From assembly GCA_033026295.1 (NCBI GenBank), contig CM065170.1, positions 21,338,040 to 21,402,039 on the forward strand: a stretch of DNA of 64,000 nt, given 5' to 3'. The stretch is from Channa striata (lineage: Eukaryota; Chordata; Actinopteri; Anabantiformes; Channidae). Positions 28,735 to 40,400 of the stretch are shown in pieces (positions within the stretch are counted from its first letter, which is position 1; each line of letters begins with the position of its first letter). The notes beneath the pieces are model-generated. The model was not told the DNA's origin, ran no database searches, and saw only the letters and a program-made list of their open reading frames with translations. The translations under genes and the position numbers were made by a program.

Positions 28735-29035
28735 AGCTCTAACATGATCTACTACTACTTTTCTTTCGGCTTTTCCCATCAGGGGTTGCCACAGTGAATC
28801 ATCCGTTTCCACCTCACTCTATCCTGAGCATCTTCCTCTCTGACACCAGCTAACCTCTCTACGTCGTCAACCTCACCTGCTCCTGGCCGATTCATCTCCT
28901 TCCCGAGATTGCCTCCTCCCCTCATTTACACTGTAAGCCAAATTAAGTTACCTCTAAGTCCATCATATTCTCTGCCTTCCCTACCCTCTGCTTTTCTCCT
29001 AGGCGACCTCTCACCCCTCCATCGTTCCCTTCAGC
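28735..29035 (-). mobile_element. RTE-type LINE 3' end
   Basis: On the minus strand it reads toward the stop in a segment equivalent to KEDAQDRVKWKRMIHCGDP in the copy at 53146 and ends in GCCGAAAGAAAAGTAGTAGTA, the same 3' tail as that copy. It may be the 3' part of the RTE element at 31265-33170, separated by the Gypsy insertion. Confidence 0.6.
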
Positions 29036-29039
29036 CCTG

Positions 29040-31262
29040 GCCAGTAGCACTCCACTTCCATCACCACAACAGTCAATAAACTTGGCTTTTGTTTTTCTAT
29101 TTCTGCGTCCTCCAGTCTCTTTTCTGGGTCCTCTAAAATATCAACAATAGTTGTGATAGTTTGATCCGGCGTACCATCTTGTGCGCATACGGAAGGGAGA
29201 CGAGTGAAAAACAGCGTTCAACACCCCAGTCGGTCATTTTGAGTATCTGGTTATGCCATTCAGTCTAACTTATGCACCAGCAGTTTTTCAGAACCTAGTC
29301 AATGATGTGTTGGGAGATATGTTAAACAAGTTTGATTCGTCATCTCCCCGGGGTCCAAGGAGATGGACCCTGGGAAGGTGAGCGTGGTGAGGGATTGGCC
29401 TACTCTGGAGTCACGTAAGCAGCTGCAACGTTTCTTGGGTTTAGCTAACACTTACAGACGGTTTATTCTAAATTACAGCTCCATCGCCGCCCCATTACAT
29501 GCTCTGACCTCCTCCAAGAGGCCATTCATCTGGTCTCCTCAGGCTGAGGGAGCCTTCGCCCACCTGAAAGACATGTTCTCCTCGGCCCCCATTCTCACTC
29601 TGCCCGATCCGGGAAAATAGTTTATTGTTGATGTTGGTAGACGCATCCAATGTGGGTGTGGGGAGAATTCTAAAGTATATCTGTGCGCTTTCTTTTCACA
29701 CTGGCTCTCTGACGCAAAGCAAAATTATGAGATCGACAATGGCGAGTAATTAGTGGTCAAGCTGGCACTGGAGGAGTGGAAGCACTGGTTAAAGGGGGCC
29801 CAACACCCCTTTCTCGTTCTCACGGACCTTATCCTATCGCCCCGGTAATAATAATTCCAAGGCTGATGCTCTCTCTCGGGTTTTTGATCTCTCTCCTACG
29901 AGCAATGACACAGAAAACATCCTGCCCCCATCTGTCCATCTAGCCGTAACTAGGTTCTAGATTGAAGAAGAGGTGTCCCAAGCGCTGCTCCACGTCCAAG
30001 CCCGTCCCTCTTGTCCTCAGGGCCGATTGTTTGTTCCCGACCTCCTGCGATCTAAGGTACTAGATTGGTGTCACCCCGGTATTTCCCGTACTCTGTTTGT
30101 CATTCATCAGAGATTTTGGTGGCCCACCATGGTTAAGGATGTTCAGGAGTTTATTTCTGCCTGTCCCACCTGCGCACAATCGAAATCTAAGTCACCGCCT
30201 GCCTGCAGGCTTGCTTCACCCTCTTTCCTTCCCGAATCGTCCCTGGTCGCACATCTCATTAGATTTTTTTCACCGGACTTCCTCCTTCGCAAGACAACAA
30301 TGTTGCAACATTCTCACAGGTTTTCTAAGATGGTTCACTTCATCCCCTTGCCTGCCCTTCCGTCAACCAAAGAGACTGCCCAGGTTTTGATTAATCATGT
30401 TTTCAAGATCCACGGCCTCCCTCACGATGTTGTCACTGACCGCGGTCCCCAGTTTATCTCCAAGTTTTGGCGAGAGTTTTTTCGGTTTCTCTGGATCTCA
30501 GTCAGCCTCTCTTTTGGTTTTCATCCCCAGTCTAATGGGCAGTCTGAGAGATTGAATCAGGATCTGGAGACCGGGCTCCGGATTCTATGCTCTACGGACC
30601 CGTCTTCCTGGTCTCAGAATTTAATCTGGGTAGAGTATGCGCACAATTCACTCCCATGTGCCTCCATGGGGATGACTCCTTTTCAGGTTGTTTATGGGTA
30701 CCAACCTCCATGGTTTTATGTCAGGGACCGTGATTCTTCCGTGCCTTCTGCGCTGGTATCCATGTGGCGTTGTCGGCTGGCCTGGAGGAGAGAGCACGCC
30801 ACTCTGGTTAGGACCTCGGACTCGTACAAGAGATCCACAGACAGATGCCACAGCCGCGCACCCTCGTACCGAGTGGGTCAAATAGTGTGGCTTTTCACAG
30901 CGAACATTCCTCTCCGCGTTGAGAGCAGGAAGTTGGCTCTCCGCTTCATCGGTCCGTTCCCTGTTTCCAAGGTGTTCAACCCGTGGTGGTAAGATTACGG
31001 CTTCCTAATTCTCTTAAGATCAATCCCACTTTTCATATTCCCACATCAAACCTGTTGTTTCTAGTGCTCTTCTCCGCATTTTCGGTCTTACCCTGCTCCT
31101 CCCTGTTGCTTCTAATCAACCTAACACTGGTCACCTGTTGTCTCCCTGTTTTAAGCCACACTCACCTGCTTCTCCTCGCCGGATCAACTTCATGCATTCC
31201 ACTGCATACATCGTTCTTGTTGTAAGTTTCTCTGACGCTTGATTCCCTTGCTGCCTTTTGTT
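29040..31262 (+). mobile_element. Ty3/Gypsy retrotransposon, decayed
   Basis: From the left: an LTR-like patch (29070-29140), then RT residues GHFEYLVMPFSLTYAPAVFQ (about 29230-29290), then a jump past the catalytic YxDD box into the RNase H hinge (29363-29620; RFLGLANTYRRFI), degenerate RNase H with stops, and integrase (29973-30992) with a zinc-binding H-C-C region, TDRGPQF and NGQSERLNQDLE catalytic blocks. The end of integrase and a probable 3' LTR remnant extend to 31262. The RT active site is deleted, so it is inactive. Confidence 0.75.
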
Positions 31263-31264
31263 TA

Positions 31265-33170
31265 TCAAGAAAATTTTAGGTTCATTGTGTGGATAATCAG
31301 CTTTATCCCTCTGTAGTTGTTGCAGTTCTGCGTGTAACCCTTGTTCTTAAAGATCGCTACCAGAACGCTTCTCTTCCATTCCTCAGGCATCTTCTCACTC
31401 TCTAAAATCCTGTTAAACAGACTGGTTAAAAACTCTACTGCTGTCTCTCCTAGACACTTCCACACCTCCACAGGTACGTCATCAGGACCAACAGCCTTTC
31501 CGCTCTTCATCCTTTTCAGAGCCTTCCTCACCTCATCCTTTCTAATCTCTGCTATTTCCTGCTCCACAACATCCACATCTTCCTCCCCTCTTTCCCTGTC
31601 ATTTTCCTCATTCATCAGCTCCTAAAAATAATCCTTCCATCTTCTCTGCACACTCTCCTGGCTTGTTAGCACCTTTCCATCTCTGTCTTTAAACACACTT
31701 ATCTGTTGCACATCTTTTCCATCCCTATCTCTCTGTCTGGCTAGCCTGTACAAGTCCTTCTCTCCTGCCTTCGTGTCTAACCTGTCATTCAGTTCATCGT
31801 AGGCTTTCTGTTTGGCCTTTGCCACCTCCCTCTTCACACTGCGCTGCACTTCCTTGTACTCCTGTCTACTTTCCTCAGTCCTTTCTACATCCCACTTCTT
31901 TTTAGCTAACCTCTTCCCCTGGATGCAGTCCTGTACTTCCTCATTCCACCACCAAGTGTCTTTATCTTCTTTCCTCTTTCCAGATGACACACCAAGCACT
32001 TTCCTACCTGTTTCCCTGATTACCTGTGCTGTAGTTTCCCAGTCATCTGGAACCTGACCACCCAAAGCCTGTCTCAACTTCTGCCTAAATTCCTCGCAAG
32101 TTTCTTCATTCTTTAGCTTCCACCACTTGGTCTTCTTTTCTGTCTTTCCTCTCTTCTTCTTCATAACCACCAGAGTCATCTTACACACCACCATGAGGTG
32201 CTGTCTGGCTACACTCTTTCCTACCACCACTTTACAGTCACTAACGTCTCTCAAATGACCTTATCCACATAAAATGTAGTCCACCTACCTTCACTTGTAT
32301 GTCACTCTGTGTTCCTCTCTCTTCTCGAAGTAGGTGTTGACTACTGCCATTTGCATCCTCTTAGCAAAGTCCACCACCATCTATCCTTCATGATTCTTTT
32401 CCTTTACACCAAACCTGCCCATCACCTCCTCATCACCTCTGTTCCCCTCGCCAACATGCCCATTGAAGTCTGCTCCAACAACTAGTCTCTCTCCTCTGGG
32501 GATACTCTCTACGACCTCATCAAACTCACTCCAGAATCTCTCCTTCTCTTCTAACTCACAGCCAACTTGTGGAGCATACCAACTGACTACGTTCACCATC
32601 ACCCCTTCGATTTCTAGCTTTAGGCTCATCACCCTGTCTGAAACTCTATTCACCTGTAGAATATTGTTCACAAACTCCCCTTCAGGATCACTCCTACTCC
32701 GTTTCTCTTCCTATTCACACCATGGTAGAACAGTTTTTATCCTCCTTTTATCCTACACTTCCACCTCGTCTCCTGCACACACAGTACATCTACCTTCCCT
32801 CTCTTCCTCATGTCTGCCAGCTCTCTACTTTTTCCTGTCATTGTGCTAAGGTTAAGAGTCCCTACTCTCAGATCTAAGCTCCTGCCTTTCCTCTTTTCTC
32901 TCAGTCCACAATCCCTTCTGCCCCCTCTCCTTCTTCGACCAACAGTAGTCCAATTTCCACCGGCACCCTGTAGGTTAACAGCACCGGTGGCGGTCGTTGT
33001 TAACCCGGGCCTCGACCGATCCGGTATGAAAGTGCTATGGATCATTTGCATGGTTGTACTTGGCAAGTTTTAGGCCGGATGCCCTTCCTGGCACAACCCT
33101 CTCTATTTATCCGGGCTTGGGACCGGCACAGAAGTCACTGGCTTGCAACCCCTGCGGCTATATTGGAAAA
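31265..33170 (-). mobile_element. RTE-type LINE, 5' part (endonuclease and start of RT)
   Basis: Read from 33170 leftward: 5' region, then AP-endonuclease blocks LRVGTLNLSTMTGK and VLCVQETRWK (about 32860-32750), GADFNGHVGEGNRG (about 32480-32440), a linker ORF (32254-31622) and RT start SGKAVGPDDVPVEVWK (about 31510-31460) ending at RGIKLI. The RT core is cut off where the Gypsy element begins. Frameshifts and stops make it dead. Confidence 0.75.
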
Positions 33171-36015
33171 GTACTAGTAACCTGTAGGTGAAAAAAACAG
33201 GAAACGCCCAAGTGCTTATCAAAGTGTGTGTTACCTCTGTTGTTCAGATCTCTCGGGGACATTGGCTTAATACCATGTACTGAGTTGATCTCCAGATATA
33301 TCTGTATACTGCCATTACTTAAATAAATTGTTTACTTGATAATTGCAAGCGAGTCTGGTGGATTTTTTTTTCTCATCAACAAACGCAGGGAATTTGGAAG
33401 GACTTTAACAACAGGCAAAAGGTAGAGAAAACACAGCAAAAAGCAGTAACACTTGAGTGGGCCAGATTGCATCTGACTAATTCTGTCTGGCTTGTGTGTG
33501 CTTTTAACTGCTCGACAATGCAAATCATACATACAGGTACACATTGACCAGGAATCCTAATTAGCAAGTCTCTATTACTGTCTGTTCCTTGCTGGGACAG
33601 CTAACCGGGGGAAGCTAGGGTTAAAGAATGTGTACACAGAAGGTCTTCTAAGGTGTCAAAGAATGTTCAAAGCAACAATCATTGAAAATGTTTCCCACAC
33701 ATGCCATTTCTAATGTCCCCCAAAGTTGAAGACTTCAACATCGTTTCTAATTCCCATGGGCTTCCTACTGAGTGGCACATCCTAGTCATGTCAGTGGGAA
33801 GTCAGGGTGTCTTGCGGGAAACAACAGGTAAGACCTGGAGTCTGGCTTCTGCCAGAAGTGTGACCCGTGGTTAGAGTGCTGTATATAAAAAAATTCCCTC
33901 ACAATACACACGGCCTAATTTTAGCTAATAACTAATGGAAAAAAGTATCATAATTACAATTTCCTTGAATTGTTAGATGATGCAGTCAATTACTGCCTAA
34001 ACTCTGGAACCCATGGACATGATCAATGTTTTCTTCCTTGAGATGCCATCCAATTGCTTGTCAGCCATTTGTTACACTATGAGCCACCAAATATGTCTGT
34101 GTGTGCAGAAATAGCCGAAATTCCCAAATGTTTAAAGCCACCTTTTTTTTTTTTTAAGAATTAAGCTGAATCTTACTGACTAGGCTCACATCTTCAGTGT
34201 TTAATTTCACATTCAATCTAGTGGTATACACAGGCTTTACATAATGTTTTTTACATTTACCACAGACGTTGTTATTGTTTTTACTATACAATTACAGTAC
34301 AACAAAAGAATGCAGTTTGTCACACAATTAGTTGCTTGTGGAAGCTGAGTTCATACGTACTTGTTGTTTTGCTGGAAGTGGGGGTTGGGACGAAGATGGT
34401 CCTGCTTCTCCAACAAGTGACACTGTGGAACCGACTTAGTCGACGCAAGTGAGGCCTACAAATTGTATAGGAAAATACCACTATTTAAAATCCACAGCAG
34501 TCATTTTAGAGAAACTAACACAAAAAACAGGCTAATTACTGAGCGACAGTATTGTGACCTTACCTGTGAGTGAGTTCGCTTCGTGTCTGGGGAAGCAGAA
34601 GAAGGTCCAAGTGTTCCGGTTCAACTGGTGTTGGATCATCTGGTGATAAAAGCGTGCGTGAGGCTGTGGTAGAGATAGCAATGGGAAGTACAGGTGACTG
34701 TGGCGATGCCTGTTCAAAACTCTGCAAACATTAACATTCGCTGTTGCTACGAGTGTTTAATTTGTCTCATATATCACATATTCCGAGTTTCACGTCAGGT
34801 TAACAACGCTGTGACAAATGAAGGACACAGTTATGCGTGTGGTGTTGGCACAGTGACTAAGCGCAGCGTGAAGACTGATCAAAGCTGTGTGATCGACCCA
34901 GCTCACCTCTGCATCTGCATCTATGGAGTGTCAAGTCAGGGTTAGAGAAGTGAATACATTTCCTCTAATAACTGCATTTGTTTTCTCCACAAGCTTTTTC
35001 CAAATTACATATTTACATGTCCTTCATGATCTGTGTAGAAAACTACGATTACTTTTGGTGTGTGACGCTGCAGCTTCGGCAATAGTGAGCATTAAACATT
35101 TGTCTTAAAACCCGAGCTGGTCTTTTTCTTATTCTGTTGAGTTAATCTGCATTATTTTGGTGACTTTGTTGATGTCAGTAGAGCCAAACACGCAGTGCCA
35201 AAAGCTCTTCTAAAGCTTCAGATTGAAAACATAACATGAATCCAGCATGAATCCAGGTAAAGTGGGAAACGGCCTTTAACATAACCCATGAGCAAATTCA
35301 AGCATTTTTCAGTTTATACAGTAAATGTTGAGTTTGTTAAGAAAAATGAGGACACTGCTATTTTTTGAATAGCTAATATTATTTTTTGATAACAGATTTG
35401 ATATGTTTTTTCATCATGTTTTGATTTGTAATAGGATGTGCAATGTTCCCAATGTGTTTGCGTGTAAGAAAATAAAAGCTATTTTACAGATTTTACAAAA
35501 TTCTTTATACACAGTGCTAGTTCTTTGAACACAACTGTGAATGTTAAAACTGGTGAAAAAGAAAGAAAAGACAAAATAAAAGTGTATCTGCACAAATGTG
35601 CTTTCATTCATGTATCGTACTGTCCTTCATTGTACCTCTTTTAGCATCAGATATTTGATTAAATCAAACCTTATGAGACATTTAATAGATACGCCCTGAG
35701 TTTAATGTAACTGGTCACAGTGGGCCAGTTGTGGGGTTTTATATTGCACTTTAAAAGCTTTGACATTTTTTAAAAAACATTCTTACATTTTACCTTTAAA
35801 TAGTATCTACACCAATTTGAAACATTTCTAAAAAGTTCAGTACATTAGTAACATTTACTTTTCAAATTATAAAGCGTTTACAAGTTTCCTACTTCTAATC
35901 TTTACTTTAGTGCTTGAGTGAATGTGCTCGGTTTCTATCACTCACTTTTACCACTAGTTAGATGTGTGAAGCGCCTAAATGTGACTGAGATACAAACTCA
36001 GTAGAATATTGTTTG
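33171..36015. other. Unassigned AT-rich DNA with possible minus-strand exon-like blocks
   Basis: Mostly without coding signal. On the minus strand two blocks look exon-like: about 34720-34564, Pro/Ser/Thr-rich and open, ending in CAG|GTAAGG; and about 34458-34362, starting after TTTGTAG and ending before GTACGT. They could be exons of an unknown gene or of a transposon. No promoter or start is identified. Confidence 0.25.
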
Positions 36016-36675
36016 AGACATGATCACAAAATAGTGCCTGGGGATTCCCATCTTGGAGGACCTGTCCTGGACCACCAACACCTCCAGCCTAACCAAGAAG
36101 GCTCACCAGCGCCTATTCTTCTTGAGAACACTCAAGAAAAACCAACTCCCCTCAGCTATCCTGGTGAACTTCTACCGCTGCAGAATAGAGAGCATTCTAA
36201 CCGACTCACAGTCTGTTTGAGAGCTGCTCTCCTCTAAGGCACTGCAGCGGGTAGTGAAAACTTCCCAACGCATTATAGGGACTCCACCTACACCCATTAA
36301 AGACACAGAAAAGAAACACTGTCTGCGTCGAGCACGCAGTATTCTTAAGGACTTCTCTCACCGCGCCCACAGACTGTTTTCTCTCCTGCCTCCTATTATA
36401 TTCATATCTACTTGTATATTCCTGATTACTATAGCAACCACTATATAGCCTTATCTATCTGTAAATTTCTGCTCTAGTTAACAACAACTTGTATAGTATG
36501 TTCATAGCATCTGTAAATATTAACCATATCTTCTCCTGAACATATTTTCTAGAGGTAACTTATAACTTATATCCTGCACTTGCTGGCTATTGCAATTCTG
36601 GTTAGATATAAACTGCATTTTGCTGCCTTGTACTTGTACATCTGTAATGGCAATAAAGTTTAATCTAATTTAATA
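36016..36675 (+). mobile_element. LINE 3' fragment (Rex-like)
   Basis: Contains the C-terminal RT segment LTKKAHQRLFFLRTLKKNQLP and ALQRVVKTSQRIIGTP over a frameshift, then a 3' UTR ending in GGCAATAAAGTTTAATCTAAT. Resembles the LINE at 50505-53880 but with a different tail. Confidence 0.6.
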
Positions 36676-36924
36676 AAAAAAATACTTAAAATGTTGTTTT
36701 AATTATTTTCTTTATGTCTTTGAACAGTTGATGACACTTATCATTTATTTGGCACTGCTTTTAAATATGTGTGCTTAATAATGTACAGCACAGGAATAAT
36801 GTAATTTATGTGACTTGATTAATAATAAATAAATTCATAAATCGTTACTATCAGAAAAATTAGTTCATGAGTAGTGGACTCTCTCAAATCTAACTCTGTG
36901 TTTAAAAGCACATATTTGATGACT

Positions 36925-37160
36925 ATAGTGATACTCTGACGGTAGAGCATTAATCACCAACCACAGAGTAAGTGGTTCAAACCCAGGATGCCCTTGATTT
37001 CTTAAAATGTGTAGATCCTTGTAAGTGTAGTGCAAACCTTGTAATTAAAAAAATACGGCGTTTGCTTCGGCAGACGTCATCATTCTTAGAGGTCTAAAGA
37101 GGAAATCATGGTTCCCTTCTACGCTATACAAATAAAGTTGAAATTGAATTGAAAAAAGAA
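36925..37160 (+). mobile_element. tRNA-derived SINE-like element
   Basis: Degenerate RNA polymerase III boxes: GACGGTAGAGCATTAATC (box A-like) and GGTTCAAACCC (box B). It ends near the tail ATACAAATAAAGTTGAAATTGAATTGAA. It lies just upstream of slx9. Confidence 0.45.
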
Positions 37161-37379
37161 CGTCAAAAGCGGCGCTTAAATCGGTTTTGTCTCTTATTAC
37201 TGATGGACGCCGTTTTTCAGGGCGTCCTGGCTATTTCTTTACCGCATTTTGTGACATCCTGCTAGGTTTTACGGGTCAGAAATTGGTGTGTAACACAGCT
37301 GACTACACGTTTGTCACATGCTGGCGACATGGGGGAACTAGATGGCGGTATTGTACCAATAGCATTGAATGCTACCAAC

Positions 37380-37474
37380 TAAATAAAAACAAAAGAAGAA
37401 GAAAAGGCGGAAGACACTGAGAGCAGCAACGTGGATTTACAGGAGACATACGCAAGAATTAGGTGTATTTTAAG
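37380..37474 (+). promoter_or_regulatory. slx9: slx9 promoter and 5' UTR
   Basis: A GGCGGAAG string (about 37407-37414), matching the core of ETS-family sites common at TATA-less housekeeping promoters, lies about 60 bp before the start codon. There is no TATA box. The transcription start is inferred to be near here. Confidence 0.35.
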
Positions 37475-40400
37475 ATGGTTGGGAAGATAAAACGTCTTCG
37501 CTTTAAGCTTCACCAAGCTTCGGCGAAGCTGGATAACTTCGCAGCACCGACAGGCTCTTTGTTATTGTCGACTTCAGAGAAGTCCCCTGTCCTGAACGTA
37601 AACATAACTCCCACACTTCAGGATAACAAGAGTGCCAAGCAGGTATATCAAGTAAACAGTCTTAATAAAAAAGCACGTAATGTGATGCTTAATTTATATA
37701 ATGTAAATTTAGATAGTAGACGTGTACTCACCAATTTAAAACTTTCCAGACCCTGGCAGAGGACTTCTTTCACACTAGGATTTTTGCTAGTACTAAAATT
37801 ACTCCAGAGGTGCTAATACAATCCCTGAAGTATGAGGAAAGATCAAATGCACCTATATCTTCCAAAAAAGGTAAGACATAAATTAAGCTTACAGTACAGC
37901 CTTACTCTAAGTCATATGAAGCAAAATATTATTTATATAAAATATATGACATATTATTTTATATACTTTTTAATGGTGTTAAGAATTTGTCAAGTAGGGT
38001 ACATTTATTGATGTGAAAATTATCATTGTACACATGCAGTCCACTCCCACTAGCCACATTTTATGTTCCTTTGCCTAAATGTGACACTATGAAAGTATAA
38101 CTCCCATGAACACACAGGGATTACTTATTGGTCCATTGTGAAGTCTGTTGCGCTGCACTTTTGTACTAGTGACCAACAACAAATCACACTAAACATGAAT
38201 TCCCTTTGGAGTAAAGGGAAAATTGCTTACTGAATAGATTGTTGATTGTGTATCAAGGAATTGTAGCCAGCAAAAGTAATGCGTGGCTAGTAATTTTGGA
38301 AAACAACTAGATACAGTGGCATGCGTCTGCAAATTATGTCAGAGTTTACTGAGTTGTCAAGTATTTTTCTAATTGATTGTGTGATATTTGTTTACTTTGG
38401 CAAACATTATTGTCACACAGATACTTGCTTCTTGGAACTTAAAAAGGCTATAGAAGGTCTTGCATTTTTAGTTTATGTAAGACATAAAACTCTTTTGAAA
38501 GTTATTCTTGACCAGGATTCACTCTGTTTTTAGGCAAAGTTTTACTGAAGTATTCAGTTTGCATATTTTTACCACCTCTGCAAACAGTGCATTAAACTTT
38601 GCTGCAGATGCAGGTGTGTAGCTGCAGACTGTTGAGAGTGAATATGCTGACCCTTGTCCTTTTTTTAATGGATGTAGGCTGAAAACATTTAGGTGTAACA
38701 TCAAACGATTAATATGAGACAAGAGATCAGCATATAATTTCCAGGTATTTACATCTGGCTCTGATACACAACCTAGAAGCACCTTTTGTTTGAACCCACA
38801 CATTTTTCATGTGAGCAGAAGTACTGGAACAGATGCTCTGACCCATTGACATCACCAAACCTTTTCCTTCTTACTTTGTTATGCTTCTCCGCATTCACAT
38901 TCTCTTTCAGTTTCAGTCTCCATTATCAGTGAAGATTTATGAGCTCCTCCCAAGCCATTCTATCACAAGCCATGAAATTATCTCCACTGTGTTTCACACA
39001 TGAGCCTTTTGGGATCATGAGCAGATTTCTCCAATCTTTATGTTTGGTAAAGGTTAATCTTTGTCTCATCATCAGTCCATAAGAATTTTGAGGATCATTT
39101 TGTGTACTTTTTGGTAAATTCCAGCCTGATGTTACAATTCTTCTTGCAAATGAGTGGTTTACATCTTCTGGTGTAGCCTCTGTACTTTTTTTTCATGAAC
39201 TCTTCTGCAAACAGTTGATTGTAATAACTTCACCCCTGTCCCCTCTCAAACTGGAGGTTGTTGCTGATGTCACAAAAAGTTGTTTTAGGGTCTTTCTTTA
39301 CAACTCTAACTGTCTGTGTGTTTCGGTCATCAACTGCTGCTGTTTTACTTGGTACATCTGTTTCTTAGTGCACCAGGGGTTTCTTTCTTCTTCTGCACAT
39401 TCCAAGTGGCTGTACTGACTAAGTCCAATGTTTGTGCAGTGGTTCTAATTGATTTTCGATCTTCTCTCTGCTTCACAATTGATTGTTTTTCACCCATATA
39501 CTGCTCTAGTAATGTTCCCTCTGATACCAAACCTAAGAAACAGGCTTCAAACTCAAAAGGGAATTTTTTGTGAAGCACTTTGCAGCAGCTTGCTTCAAAT
39601 GGGAGGAAAACCGTGTGATTAATGATGTTCGAACCACTTCCCTGCTTCATTCAGGCTGAATCAGCTGCCGACCTTTCAATAGGTGAAGCTTTGAAACATA
39701 CAAATGCATTATAATGGATAAAACAGCGCTCAGCCTATTACCTCTTGTCAATTCTATTTTTATTGCCTCATAGCTGCAAAGAAACGATAACATATGGGAA
39801 CATTCTGTGTTGGTGACACCAAATAAGGTCAATTTCATTTCCCCAAAAAATTATACTTTAATAACTATCTCCACTCTAATTAAACCCTGCAAATATTTCC
39901 TCTGTTCAGTGTGTAATTTTGAAACAGTAATTACAAATCTATTTCAAATTATTATTAATTATTGGGGAAATAAGATTAATTGGTCAGCATTTCATTTAAA
40001 ATACTTGTAAGGCAAGGAAGAAGAAGAACATGTCTAAAAATGAAGTTAGATTTCACCTCCATTTCAGTAACTAATACAATAGTCAAAGTGCACAGATAAG
40101 CTGCATTACCACTTTCTCTTTTGAAAGGCTGTAAAACAATGAATGAAGCTTCGAGTAGTGAAAAAGATTTCTTGTCTTGTTTGGCCATCAAAAGATGGCT
40201 CTCTGGTTTTCATGTTGGTTACACCTTTTAACTAAAAATGCAGTCTAAACTGGCTAAACCCAAATCTGGCTGGGTTCAAACAAAAGGTGCTATCTTCTAA
40301 GTTGTGTATCAGATCCACGTGTAAATAAATTAAAGTTGAGATGTTGATCTCTTATATCTCATAATTATCTTTTGATGTGAAACCCAATTTTTTAATTTGG

